Of a DNA stretch of 57,607 bases, positions 25,621 through 34,089 are shown piece by piece. Origin of the DNA: Chitinophagales bacterium (GTDB lineage Bacteria > Bacteroidota > Bacteroidia > Chitinophagales > Saprospiraceae); NCBI GenBank assembly GCA_013298845.1, contig JAAFJN010000022.1, positions 23,574 through 81,180 of the forward strand, in the 5' to 3' direction. Under the pieces are notes generated by a model. The model searched no databases, was not told the origin of the DNA, and worked only from the letters and a program-made list of their open reading frames with translations. The position numbers and the translations under genes are program-made. The first letter of the stretch is position 1, and the number at the start of each line of letters is the position of its first letter.

Positions 25621-25891
25621 CGCTCCGCTTGCACAAACTATTCAGTAAAAAAACGCGTGCTCGTGAGCGTATGCGACGCGATACGCGCTGCCACCCGCTG
25701 GCACAAAGTGTTCAGTAAAAAAACGCGTGCTCGTGAGCGTCTGCGACGCGATACGCGCTGTAAGCAAGTCTCCGACTTGCGAATAACATAACGATAAATA
25801 ATACAAGTCAGAGACTTGAAAACAACCCGCATCGCATCAAAGATGCTCGCGAGCATACGTTTTTTAGCAAAACATTTTATGAAAGCAGGGA
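25621..25891 (+). repeat. Interspersed hairpin element, copy A (partial plus full unit)
   Basis: A partial unit (25621-25695) is followed by a full unit (25696-25891). Core features: CAGTAAAAAAACGCGTGCTC, GTCTGCGACGCGATACGCGC, a hairpin pair CAAGTC-tc-CGACTTG / CAAGTC-a-GAGACTTG, the palindrome ATGCTCGCGAGCAT, then ACGTTTTTTAGCAAAACA. The outer ends of a unit are imperfect inverted repeats of each other over about 40 bp. It interrupts the YdeI-like gene and its end supplies the ATG of the next gene. Confidence 0.8.
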
Positions 25892-26274
25892 ATTTGAAAT
25901 ATAAATGGCTACATTATCCCTGGTTATCTAATCAAGGATTAGATGATTATATTCACCCAGATGATATAGATAAACTTGGTGGACAAGGCATTGGTCTGGT
26001 GATCTGTATTGAGGATGAAGATGGTGAATATATAAAAGTCAAAAACAACTCATTTACAGGTAAAGTGAGGCGGTCAGGCGTAAAAAATATTTTTCCATCT
26101 CCTACTTATATTTGGCGGCAAGAAGTAAAAATAAAGTTTAAACCTCTACTGAATTGCCTAATCAGTGACTTTTTCTGGCATCATAAAGACTGTAAGTATT
26201 ATTATCAACTTATGATAGGAGATAAGATTGATAAAAAACGGTATAGCGAAGAGGATTTGGAGTCAATAGGATAA
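25879..26274 (+). CDS. Hypothetical protein enclosed by two direct repeat elements
   Basis: 131 residues from the ATG at 25879, beginning MKAGNLKYKWLHYPWLSNQG. It has LDDYIHPDDIDKLGGQGIGLVI, a short beta-rich region (EDEDGEYIKVKNNSFTGKVR), then IWRQEVKIKFKP and FFWHHKDCKYYYQLMIGDKI. I recall small proteins with a YPW...IHPDD pattern but cannot name a function. The start codon and first three codons are contributed by the end of repeat copy A, and copy B begins 6 bp after the stop, so the gene sits like a cassette between direct repeats. A longer in-frame start at 25816 would be translation of the repeat itself. Confidence 0.6.
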   Translation: MKAGNLKYKWLHYPWLSNQGLDDYIHPDDIDKLGGQGIGLVICIEDEDGEYIKVKNNSFTGKVRRSGVKNIFPSPTYIWRQEVKIKFKPLLNCLISDFFWHHKDCKYYYQLMIGDKIDKKRYSEEDLESIG

Positions 26275-26280
26275 GCCCCC

Positions 26281-26541
26281 TCCGCACAAACTATTCAGTA
26301 AAAAAAACACATACCCATAAGCACCTGCGACGCGATACGCGCCGGTCACCGCTGGCACAAACTATTCAGTAAAAAAACACATACTCATAAGCCCCTGCGA
26401 CGTGATACGCGCTGCCAGCAAGTCTCCAACTTGCGAATAACATAACGATAAATAATACAAATCAGAGACTTGAAAATAACCCGCATCGCATCAAAGATGC
26501 TCGCGAGCATACGTTTTTTAGCAAAACACTTTATGAAAGCG
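26281..26541 (+). repeat. Interspersed hairpin element, copy B (partial plus full unit)
   Basis: Same architecture as copy A (partial unit 26281-26348, full unit 26349-26541) in the same orientation. It shares the CAAGTC hairpin pair, ATGCTCGCGAGCAT and TTTTTTAGCAAAACACTTTA. The first stem has drifted (ACACATACTCATAAG for ACGCGTGCTCGTGAG). Together A and B are direct repeats of about 265 bp around one small gene. Confidence 0.8.
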
Positions 26542-26575
26542 GTGGAATTCATACGATTAAACAATGTAAATTTCC

Positions 26576-26583
26576 TACCTTTG
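26576..26583 (+). promoter_or_regulatory. Possible -7 promoter box for the restriction-modification operon
   Basis: TACCTTTG, matching TAnnTTTG, 35 bp beyond repeat copy B and about 68 bp upstream of hsdR. No TTTG is seen at -33. Confidence 0.38.
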
Positions 26584-26651
26584 GGCTGCTAAAATTCATT
26601 AGGCACAAAAAAACCGCCCCCTAATGCCCAACACGTATTGAACCACGAATA

Positions 26652-29600
26652 ATGAGCAAAGAAATTCAAATAGAAGTAAATCTAATCGAGCAACTAAAAG
26701 GGCTGAAATACACGCATCGCCCCGACATCGTTGACCGAAAAACGCTGGAGCAAAATTTCAGAACAAAGTTTGAAGCACTGAACCGGGTTCGCTTGTCCGA
26801 CAACGAATTTTTAAGATTGAGAGAAGACATCATCGAACCCGATGTGTTTAAGGCTTCTAAACGCTTGCGCGAAAGACAATACTTTCAACGGGAAGACGGA
26901 ACGCCTTTGCATTACACTTTGGTCAACAACAAAGACTGGTGCAAAAACGATTTTGAAGTGATCCGTCAATTACGCATCAATACCGAAAACAGCTACCAAC
27001 GCTACGACATCATTTTGCTCATTAATGGCTTGCCCGTGGTGCAAATTGAGTTGAAAAAACAAGACATTTCGCCACGTAGCGCAATGGAGCAAATCGTAAA
27101 ATACAAAAGTGAACCGGGCAATGGCTATGGCAATTCGCTACTGTGCTACATGCAGTTGTTTATAGCCAGCAACAGGACGAATACCTACTATTTTGCGAAC
27201 AATAAGATTCAACATTTTGCTTTTAATGCCGATGAACAATTTTTGCCCATTTACCAATTAGCCGACGAAAACAATAAAAAAATAACCCACCTGGACTTAT
27301 TTGCTGAAAAATTCCTGACCAAATGCACCCTGGGCAGCATGATTAGCAAGTACATGGTTTTGGTGGAAAGTGAGCAGAAATTGCTCATTATGCGGCCTTA
27401 TCAAATTTATGCCGTGAAAGCCATTATTGATTGCATCCAACAAAACCGGGGCAACGGCTACATTTGGCATACCACCGGCAGCGGCAAAACCCTGACTTCG
27501 TTCAAAGCATCCACTTTGCTAAAAGACAATGCCGATATTGAAAAATGTCTGTTTGTGGTGGACCGCAAAGACCTTGACCGACAAACCCGCGACGAATTCA
27601 ATAAGTTTCAGGAGGGTAGTGTGGAAGAAAATACCAATACCGAAACGTTGGTCAGGCGCTTGCTTTCGACCGATTACGCCGATAAAGTGATTGTCACAAC
27701 GATTCAAAAATTGGCATTGGCGCTGGATGGCTCGTACAGGCGCAGCATGCCGCGTCTCAACAACTACAAAGAGCGATTGGAACCCCTGCGCAACAAAAGA
27801 ATGGTTTTTATTTTTGATGAGTGCCACCGTTCGCAGTTTGGCGAGAATCACCAGGCGATTAAAGCGTTTTTTCCCAATGCGCAATTGTTCGGTTTTACCG
27901 GAACACCCATTTTTGAGGAAAACGCAACGTATCAGATAAGGGAAGGTGAAGAAGCATCGTACAAAACAACGCAAGACATTTTTGAAAAGCAATTACACGC
28001 TTACACCATTACCCACGCCATTGACGATAAAAATGTCCTGCGTTTTCACATAGATTTTTTCAAAGCGCGCACTGGGCTTGCCGAACGTGGCAAAGGTACG
28101 CCGCAGCCAAAGCCGGGCGAAGCAATTGCCCAACCGGCCGTAGTAGAAGCGATTTTGGACAAACACGATGCTGCTACCCATTCAAGGCGTTTTAATGCTA
28201 TTTTGGCCACCGCTTCCATTAATAACGCGATTGAATATTACCACCTTTTTAAGGCGGCGCAGCAAAAGAAACAAGCCGAAAATCCCGATTATGTTCCCTT
28301 AAATGTGGCTTGTGTTTTTTCGCCACCAGCCGAAGGCAACGGCGATATTCAGCAGATTCAGGAAGATTTAACCCAAGAGAAAGAAGACAACAAACAAAAC
28401 CCGGAAGAAAAGAAAGCAGCACTCAAAACCATCATTGCCGATTATAACCGGCAATTTGGTACCAATCATACCATCAGCGAATTTGATGGCTATTACCAGG
28501 ATGTGCAAAAACGCATCAAAGACCAAAAATGGACGAATAAGGAACTGCCACACCGCGAAAAAATTGACATTACCATCGTGGTGGATATGCTGCTCACGGG
28601 TTTTGACAGCAAATACCTGAACACCTTGTACGTGGACAAAAACCTGAAATACCACGGATTGATTCAGGCGTTTTCAAGGACCAATCGGGTACTGAACGAC
28701 ACCAAACCTTACGGTAATGTTTTAGATTTTCGGTCGCAACAGGAGGCCGTTAACCAAGCCATTGCGTTGTTTTCGGGTGAAGACAACGGAAAAGCCAAAG
28801 AAATTTGGTTGGTTGACCCTGCGCCCGTGGTCATAGACAAATACAAACAAGCCGTGGCGGCTTTGGGCGTATTTATGGAAGAGCATAATTTGGTGAATGA
28901 ACCACAAGAAGTGTATAACCTGAGGGGTGATGCCGCCAGAATTGCATTTGTAAAAAACTTCAAAGAGGTGCAAAGGCTAAAAACGCAACTGGACCAATAC
29001 ACGGACATCACCGAAGAACAAAAAACCAATATTGAAGCCATTTTGGCCACCGAAAGGTTACAGGAGTTCCGAAGTTCGTACATAGAAACCGCAAAACAAC
29101 TGCGGGAAATACAACAGAAAAAGGGGGACGAGGCACCGCCCGAAATACAGCAATTGGACTTTGAATTTGTGTTGTTTGCTTCTGCGATCATTGATTATGA
29201 CTATATCATGAAATTGACCTCGGAGAACCTGGGCAAAAAACCAAATAAACAAAAAATGTCCAAAGAGCAGATTAAAAGTTTGCTCAAGTCCAATTCCAAT
29301 TTTATGGACCAGGAAGAAGATTTGTCCGATTTTATTGACCAATTGGATTGGAACGTAGGGCAATCGGAAGCGGAACTCAACAACAGTTTTATTCAATTTC
29401 TCGACGACAAATACAACAAAGAACTGGCGGCCATTGCCCACCAACACGGCTTGCAAACGGCAGATTTGAAAAACTTCGTGGCGCAAATACTCGACCGGAT
29501 GATTTTTGACGGGGAAAAACTCACCGACCTGTTAGCCCCCTTAGACCTGAGTTGGAAAGAACGCCGGGTAAAAGAACTGGCTTTGATGAATGATTTGGTA

Positions 29601-29666
29601 CCACAATTACAAAAACTTGCCCAAGGGCGCGAAATATCAGGATTAGCCGCTTATGAACAAAGATAA
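26652..29666 (+). CDS. hsdR: Type I restriction enzyme, R (endonuclease/translocase) subunit
   Basis: 1004 residues, normal for HsdR. The nuclease domain comes first: YDIILLINGLPVVQIELKK carries the PD-(D/E)xK Asp and Glu-x-Lys. The SF2 motor follows with IWHTTGSGKTLTSFK (Walker A), FIFDECHRSQFGE (motif II), FGFTGTPIFEE (motif III) and LLTGFDSKYLNTLYVDKNLK then LIQAFSRTNR (motif VI). The C-terminal helical domain binds the HsdM/HsdS core. It cuts unmodified DNA after ATP-driven translocation. Its stop overlaps the hsdS start by 14 bp. No break is seen in the frame. Confidence 0.96.
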   Translation: MSKEIQIEVNLIEQLKGLKYTHRPDIVDRKTLEQNFRTKFEALNRVRLSDNEFLRLREDIIEPDVFKASKRLRERQYFQREDGTPLHYTLVNNKDWCKNDFEVIRQLRINTENSYQRYDIILLINGLPVVQIELKKQDISPRSAMEQIVKYKSEPGNGYGNSLLCYMQLFIASNRTNTYYFANNKIQHFAFNADEQFLPIYQLADENNKKITHLDLFAEKFLTKCTLGSMISKYMVLVESEQKLLIMRPYQIYAVKAIIDCIQQNRGNGYIWHTTGSGKTLTSFKASTLLKDNADIEKCLFVVDRKDLDRQTRDEFNKFQEGSVEENTNTETLVRRLLSTDYADKVIVTTIQKLALALDGSYRRSMPRLNNYKERLEPLRNKRMVFIFDECHRSQFGENHQAIKAFFPNAQLFGFTGTPIFEENATYQIREGEEASYKTTQDIFEKQLHAYTITHAIDDKNVLRFHIDFFKARTGLAERGKGTPQPKPGEAIAQPAVVEAILDKHDAATHSRRFNAILATASINNAIEYYHLFKAAQQKKQAENPDYVPLNVACVFSPPAEGNGDIQQIQEDLTQEKEDNKQNPEEKKAALKTIIADYNRQFGTNHTISEFDGYYQDVQKRIKDQKWTNKELPHREKIDITIVVDMLLTGFDSKYLNTLYVDKNLKYHGLIQAFSRTNRVLNDTKPYGNVLDFRSQQEAVNQAIALFSGEDNGKAKEIWLVDPAPVVIDKYKQAVAALGVFMEEHNLVNEPQEVYNLRGDAARIAFVKNFKEVQRLKTQLDQYTDITEEQKTNIEAILATERLQEFRSSYIETAKQLREIQQKKGDEAPPEIQQLDFEFVLFASAIIDYDYIMKLTSENLGKKPNKQKMSKEQIKSLLKSNSNFMDQEEDLSDFIDQLDWNVGQSEAELNNSFIQFLDDKYNKELAAIAHQHGLQTADLKNFVAQILDRMIFDGEKLTDLLAPLDLSWKERRVKELALMNDLVPQLQKLAQGREISGLAAYEQR

Positions 29667-30906
29667 ATTGATACCAGAATTGAGATTCCCTGAGTTTGAG
29701 AATGAGGGGGAATGGGAAGAGAACACTATTGGAGAGGTCTTTAATTCATTCAGTGGTGGAACACCTAGTACTTCTGAAAGGGAATATTATGGTGGTAAAA
29801 TTCCTTTTATTCGCTCAGCAGAAATAAATCGAGAAAAAACTGAACTATTTTTAACAGAAGAAGGATTAAAAAATTCATCTGCGAAGCTTGTAAACAAGGA
29901 TGATTTACTTGTTGCATTGTACGGAGCAAATAGTGGTGATTCAGCAATTTCAAAAATCAATGGTGCTATAAATCAAGCCATCTTGTGTTTACAATCTAAG
30001 TATAGCAACGCATTTACTTATTATTTTTTGACCTTAAAAAAGGAATGGATTATTTCAAAATTTATTCAAGGAGGTCAAGGAAATCTTTCTGGCGACATTG
30101 TAAAATCTATAACTGTTCCTTTTCCAAATAAGGAAGAACAACAAAAAATCGCCACCTGTCTTTCGTCCTTAGATGAAGTGATCGCCGCCCATAGCCAAAA
30201 GTTGGATATACTCAAAGCGCACAAAAAAGGTTTAATGCAAAACCTTTTTCCGCAAGAAGGAGAAAAAGTGCCGAAGTATAGGTTTAAGGAGTTTGAGGGA
30301 GATGGGGAGTGGGTGGAGAAGAAGTTGGGGGAATTAAGTCTTAAAGTTGGAAGTGGTAGTACACCATTGGGGGGTGAGGCGGTTTATAAAAAAACAGGTA
30401 GGCCATTTGTTAGAAGTCAAAATGTAAGTTGGGGTGTTTTTCTATTAGAGAATATTACATTTATTGACGAGCCAACTCACCAAAATTCAATTAATACAGA
30501 AATTCAAGTTGAAGACGTTTTATTAAATATTACGGGAGCGTCAATAGGAAGAAGTGCGGTTGCAAATGAATTTTTATCTGGTGGAAATGTAAACCAGCAC
30601 GTTTGTATTATTAGAACAAAAAAACACATTTTGAATCCATTTTTTCTAAATCAGTTTTTAATATCTGACTTTGGTCAAAAACAAATTGATAGTTTTCAGG
30701 CTGGAGGAAATCGTCAAGGATTGAATTTTGTTCAAATCCGTTCTTTGTCAATACCTGTTCCGCCAGCAATCAACGAACAGCAAAAAATCGCTTCCTGCCT
30801 TTCCTCCTTAGATGCGCTCATCACGGCACAGGTGGCGAAAATAGAACAATTGAAATGGCACAAAAAAGGCTTGATGCAGGGGTTGTTTCCGAAAATAAAT
30901 GATTAG
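29653..30906 (+). CDS. hsdS: Type I restriction-modification specificity subunit
   Basis: 417 residues with two target-recognition domains. The halves begin alike (PELRFPEFENEGEWEENTIG and KYRFKEFEGDGEWVEKKLGE). Each half ends in the same helical spacer: EQQKIATCLSSLDEVIAAHS then HKKGLMQNLFP, and EQQKIASCLSSLDALITAQ then HKKGLMQGLFP. The recognition domains are AT-rich and differ from each other, as expected for a bipartite target. It directs methylation and cutting. A degraded copy of its last 15 codons lies at 31293-31347. Confidence 0.94.
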   Translation: MNKDKLIPELRFPEFENEGEWEENTIGEVFNSFSGGTPSTSEREYYGGKIPFIRSAEINREKTELFLTEEGLKNSSAKLVNKDDLLVALYGANSGDSAISKINGAINQAILCLQSKYSNAFTYYFLTLKKEWIISKFIQGGQGNLSGDIVKSITVPFPNKEEQQKIATCLSSLDEVIAAHSQKLDILKAHKKGLMQNLFPQEGEKVPKYRFKEFEGDGEWVEKKLGELSLKVGSGSTPLGGEAVYKKTGRPFVRSQNVSWGVFLLENITFIDEPTHQNSINTEIQVEDVLLNITGASIGRSAVANEFLSGGNVNQHVCIIRTKKHILNPFFLNQFLISDFGQKQIDSFQAGGNRQGLNFVQIRSLSIPVPPAINEQQKIASCLSSLDALITAQVAKIEQLKWHKKGLMQGLFPKIND

Positions 30907-30909
30907 AAC

Positions 30910-31305
30910 ATGAGTACAGCATTAAACATTAACCAATCTGAGTATCGTGCAATTTTGCAACAAGCGGTTGCAGAAATGCACGCTGCCCGACATATTGTAG
31001 CCCAACAATTGGCAAGTGCTGCCAACTCAGTGTATTGGAATTTGGGGAAATTACTTTTTGAAAAACAATTGGAAGAAGGTTACGGAAGTGACGTAGTAAA
31101 GCAACTTTCAGTTGATTTAAAAAATGAGTTTCCAGATATGGGTTTGTCGCCCCGCAATTTGTGGGATATGAAGCGTTTTTATGAACGTTACCATTTGGCG
31201 GATCCAAAACTGCGACAGGCTGTCGCAGTTTTGCCGTGGGGGCACAATTTGCTGTTTATCAACAAAATTCAGTCTTTTGAAGCCGTTGCGGTATTAGTTG
31301 CATAA
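30910..31305 (+). CDS. DUF1016 N-terminal domain protein, shortened (YhcG family)
   Basis: 131 residues: YRAILQQAVAEMHAARHIVA, NSVYWNLGKLLFEKQLEEGYG, VVKQLSVDLKNEFPDMGLSPRN and LWDMKRFYERY, then VAVLPWGHNLLFINKIQ. These are the DUF1016_N (YhcG N-terminal) signatures. Full YhcG proteins are about 350 residues with a C-terminal PD-(D/E)xK nuclease domain; here the match stops at NKIQ and the last residues (SFEAVAVLVA) run into a remnant of an hsdS 3' end. It begins 3 bp after hsdS. Either a truncated gene or a short DNA-binding derivative. Confidence 0.7.
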   Translation: MSTALNINQSEYRAILQQAVAEMHAARHIVAQQLASAANSVYWNLGKLLFEKQLEEGYGSDVVKQLSVDLKNEFPDMGLSPRNLWDMKRFYERYHLADPKLRQAVAVLPWGHNLLFINKIQSFEAVAVLVA

Positions 31306-31347
31306 AAAGGGCTTGATACAGGGGCTATTTCTGAAAATAAATGAATG
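31293..31347 (+). pseudogene. Remnant of a second hsdS 3' end
   Basis: Read in frame, the sequence gives H-K-K-G-L-I-Q-G-L-F-L-K-I-N-E, a diverged copy of the hsdS ending HKKGLMQGLFPKIND at 30858-30906. It starts inside the end of the shortened DUF1016 gene. So a second hsdS copy, or a duplicated end, once stood here. Confidence 0.72.
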
Positions 31348-31351
31348 ATTT

Positions 31352-31741
31352 ATGACTGAACTTGAAAAATATATTCCGGAGTTATATAGCGATGTTTGCC
31401 AGATTATAGAAGGCACGCGTAGTCGCTTGGCTTCAACTGTAAATACTGAAGTGTGTTTGCTGCACTGGCATATTGGCAAGCGTATTAAAGAAGATGTGCT
31501 GTATAACAAACGCGCCGAATATGGTAAAAAAATTATTAAACATCTTGCCCATAAACTAACCGAGCGCTTTGGCAAAGGCTGGAGCGACCGTAAATTATTA
31601 CATTGTATCCGCGCTGCGTATATTTTTACCGAAGATGAAATTATATACGCGACGCGTACACAATTGCCTGACAAAAAGACATTGAGCGAAAAGCTACATA
31701 AAGCAATTGCTGTGGCACGCGAAAATTATACTAGAAAATAA
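31352..31741 (+). CDS. DUF1016-family protein with internal deletion (YhcG family)
   Basis: 129 residues. It starts with a second type of DUF1016_N domain: LYSDVCQIIEGTRSRLAS, EVCLLHWHIGKRIKEDVL, RAEYGKKIIKHLAHKLTERFG, KGWSDRKLLHCIRAAYIF. After about residue 98 it goes directly to YATRTQLPDKKTLSEKLHKA then IAVARENYTRK, which resembles the extreme C-terminus of full-length YhcG proteins. The nuclease domain (about 200 residues) between them is absent, but the frame is kept. It lies 10 bp upstream of hsdM. Probably a deletion derivative. Confidence 0.66.
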   Translation: MTELEKYIPELYSDVCQIIEGTRSRLASTVNTEVCLLHWHIGKRIKEDVLYNKRAEYGKKIIKHLAHKLTERFGKGWSDRKLLHCIRAAYIFTEDEIIYATRTQLPDKKTLSEKLHKAIAVARENYTRK

Positions 31742-31750
31742 TCATAAAAC

Positions 31751-33382
31751 ATGACAAATAAAGACCAGCAACAACTAGGTAAAACCCTTTGGAATATTGC
31801 AGACAACCTGCGAGGTGCCATGAATGCGGATGATTTCCGTGATTATATGCTTTCCTTTCTTTTTCTGCGGTATTTATCCTACAACTACGAGGAAGCCGCC
31901 AAAAAAGAATTGGGCAAGGATTATCCTCAGTTGCCTTCTACCGATAAAAGAACGCCCCTTTCCGTTTGGTATGCCTCCAACCAGGAGGAAGTGGTGGAAT
32001 TTGAACAACAGATGCGCCGAAAAGTGCATTATGTCATCGAACCGGACCACTTGTGGAGCAATATCAGCGAAATGGCGCGCACCCAGCATTCGGAACTTTT
32101 GGTGACCCTGGAATCTGGTTTTAGGTACATCGAGAACGAATCGTTTGAAAGTGCTTTTCAGGGTTTGTTTTCCGAAATCAATTTGAATTCTGAAAAATTG
32201 GGTAAAACATCGGCGGAACGCAACAAAAAACTCTGTACCATCATTCAAAAAATTGCCGAGGGCATTGCTGAATTTTCTCCCGACTCCGACACCCTCGGCG
32301 ATGCTTATGAGTATTTGATCGGCGAATTTGCGGCCGGTTCCGGCAAAAAAGCCGGTGAGTTTTACACACCGCAGCAAATTTCCACCATCCTTTCAGAAAT
32401 CGTCACATTAGACAGTCAAGAGCCCAAAACCGGCAAAAAAAAGAAGTTGGACAAGGTATTGGATATGGCTTGTGGTTCCGGTTCGTTGTTGCTCAACGTA
32501 AGAAAGCGCATCAAAGACAGTGGCGGCAGTGTGGGCAAAATATACGGTCAGGAAAAAAACATCACCACCTACAACCTTGCCCGAATGAATATGCTTTTGC
32601 ACGGCATGAAAGACGCCGAGTTTGATATATTCCACGGCGACACCTTGGAAAACAGTTGGTCCTTGTTGAATGAAATGAACCCGAGCAAAAAAATTGAATT
32701 TGACGCTATTGTTGCCAATCCGCCATTTAGTTTGCGTTGGGAACCCAATGACACCTTAGCCGAAGATTTTCGGTTCAAAAGTTATGGTTTAGCCCCTAAA
32801 TCAGCCGCCGATTTTGCTTTTCTTTTACACGGCTTCCATTTCTTGGGCAAAGAAGGAACAATGGCCATTATTTTACCCCACGGTGTTTTATTCCGCGGCG
32901 GTGCCGAAGAACGCATCAGAACCAAATTATTAAAAGATAACCACATTGACACCGTTATTGGTTTGCCTTCCAATTTGTTCTACTCGACCGGTATTCCAGT
33001 GTCTATTTTGGTGTTGAAAAAATGCAAAAAGCACGATGATGTTTTATTTATCAATGCATCAGAACACTACAAACCGGGCAAACGACAAAACACGTTAAGA
33101 GTTGGCGAAAACGGCGAGCCAAACGATATTCAAAAGATCGTTGAGACCTACCAATTCCGCCCCGACCATATTGAAAGATACGCTCGTCGGGTTTCGATGG
33201 ACGAAATTGAAAAGAACGGGTATAACCTTAATATTTCAAGGTATGTAAGCACATCGGAAGACGAAGTACAAATTGATCTGCATAAGGTGAACGAACAACT
33301 CACCTCTATTAACGAGCGCATAAAAGAAAACACGGACAAACACAACGAATTTTTGAAAGAATTAGGGTTGCCGCCGATTTAA
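31751..33382 (+). CDS. hsdM: Type I restriction-modification DNA methyltransferase subunit
   Basis: 543 residues. N-terminal HsdM_N helical region (LWNIADNLRGAMNADDFRDY, LSFLFLRYLSYNYEE). The catalytic domain has the SAM motif VLDMACGSGSLLLNVRK and the adenine-methylation motif IVANPPFSLRW (NPPF), with YEYLIGEFAAGSGKKAGEFY before them. It makes N6-methyladenine at the site chosen by HsdS. Being last in the order R-S-x-x-M is unusual; M and S are normally adjacent. Confidence 0.95.
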   Translation: MTNKDQQQLGKTLWNIADNLRGAMNADDFRDYMLSFLFLRYLSYNYEEAAKKELGKDYPQLPSTDKRTPLSVWYASNQEEVVEFEQQMRRKVHYVIEPDHLWSNISEMARTQHSELLVTLESGFRYIENESFESAFQGLFSEINLNSEKLGKTSAERNKKLCTIIQKIAEGIAEFSPDSDTLGDAYEYLIGEFAAGSGKKAGEFYTPQQISTILSEIVTLDSQEPKTGKKKKLDKVLDMACGSGSLLLNVRKRIKDSGGSVGKIYGQEKNITTYNLARMNMLLHGMKDAEFDIFHGDTLENSWSLLNEMNPSKKIEFDAIVANPPFSLRWEPNDTLAEDFRFKSYGLAPKSAADFAFLLHGFHFLGKEGTMAIILPHGVLFRGGAEERIRTKLLKDNHIDTVIGLPSNLFYSTGIPVSILVLKKCKKHDDVLFINASEHYKPGKRQNTLRVGENGEPNDIQKIVETYQFRPDHIERYARRVSMDEIEKNGYNLNISRYVSTSEDEVQIDLHKVNEQLTSINERIKENTDKHNEFLKELGLPPI

Positions 33383-33386
33383 GCAC

Positions 33387-33971
33387 ATGAACAAAACACA
33401 TTTACAAAATTATATTCAATCCGTTATCAGTATGCCGCCCGATAAGGCCGAAGCATTAATGGATGCATTTGAAGCGTGTACTTTTAATAAAAATGAAAAT
33501 CTTTTCATTGAAAATAAAGTGCCAAAGTTTTCTTATATTTTAGAAGAAGGTTTTGTGCGGTCGTTTACCCACGACAGTGAAGGCAACGAGGTAACGACAA
33601 ATATTTTTGCCCCTTTTTGTTTGGTCAATGATTTGTTGGCCTTTTTTAAACAACAACCCGCCAGTGAGTACATTCAAACGCTGACGACTTGCCACCTTTG
33701 GAAAATAAATTACGAGCAGTTACAGGCCAATTATCATGGCATCCCGGAATTCAGGGAGTTTGGCCGAATGATGCTGGTGCATAATTATACACAATTGAAA
33801 ACGCGGATGCTCGGGATGATTAAAGACACCGCCGAACAGCGCTATCTTAAACTTCTGGAACAGCAACCCGATATTTTTCAGCATGTTCCCCTAAAAATGA
33901 TTGCCTCTTTTCTGGGGGTTACCGATACATCGTTGAGTCGAATCAGGAAGGACGTAGCGGGTCGGCATTGA
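33387..33971 (+). CDS. Crp/Fnr-family transcriptional regulator
   Basis: 194 residues. The cyclic-nucleotide-binding-like beta-roll (ENLFIENKVPKFSYILEEGF, FTHDSEGNEVTTNIFAPFCL) is followed by the long dimer helix and a C-terminal HTH (HVPLKMIASFLGVTDTSLSR then IRKD). The ligand residues of true cAMP sites are not conserved, as in most Bacteroidota members. It begins 4 bp after hsdM but is more plausibly tied to the TonB receptor and transglutaminase genes that follow. Confidence 0.87.
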   Translation: MNKTHLQNYIQSVISMPPDKAEALMDAFEACTFNKNENLFIENKVPKFSYILEEGFVRSFTHDSEGNEVTTNIFAPFCLVNDLLAFFKQQPASEYIQTLTTCHLWKINYEQLQANYHGIPEFREFGRMMLVHNYTQLKTRMLGMIKDTAEQRYLKLLEQQPDIFQHVPLKMIASFLGVTDTSLSRIRKDVAGRH

Positions 33972-34089
33972 GTTTACGGTGGGAGGATTAACACCCGGCA
34001 AGATATATTGCCTACCCGTGAAATCTTGCCAAATGACAAGTTGAATCCTGACGAAAGCCGGGACCTTTGTGTCATTAAAATATTAAGAT

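Noticed and set aside
25638..25856. Small coding frames within repeat copies A, C, D and E
   Set aside because: They are translations of the hairpin element itself; the same peptide strings (KKTRARERL, SVKKRVL) recur wherever the element occurs.
25621..26541. Integron attC sites flanking the small gene
   Set aside because: The elements are hairpin-rich direct repeats, but I see no attC core sites (GTTRRRY) at the right places and no integrase in the window.
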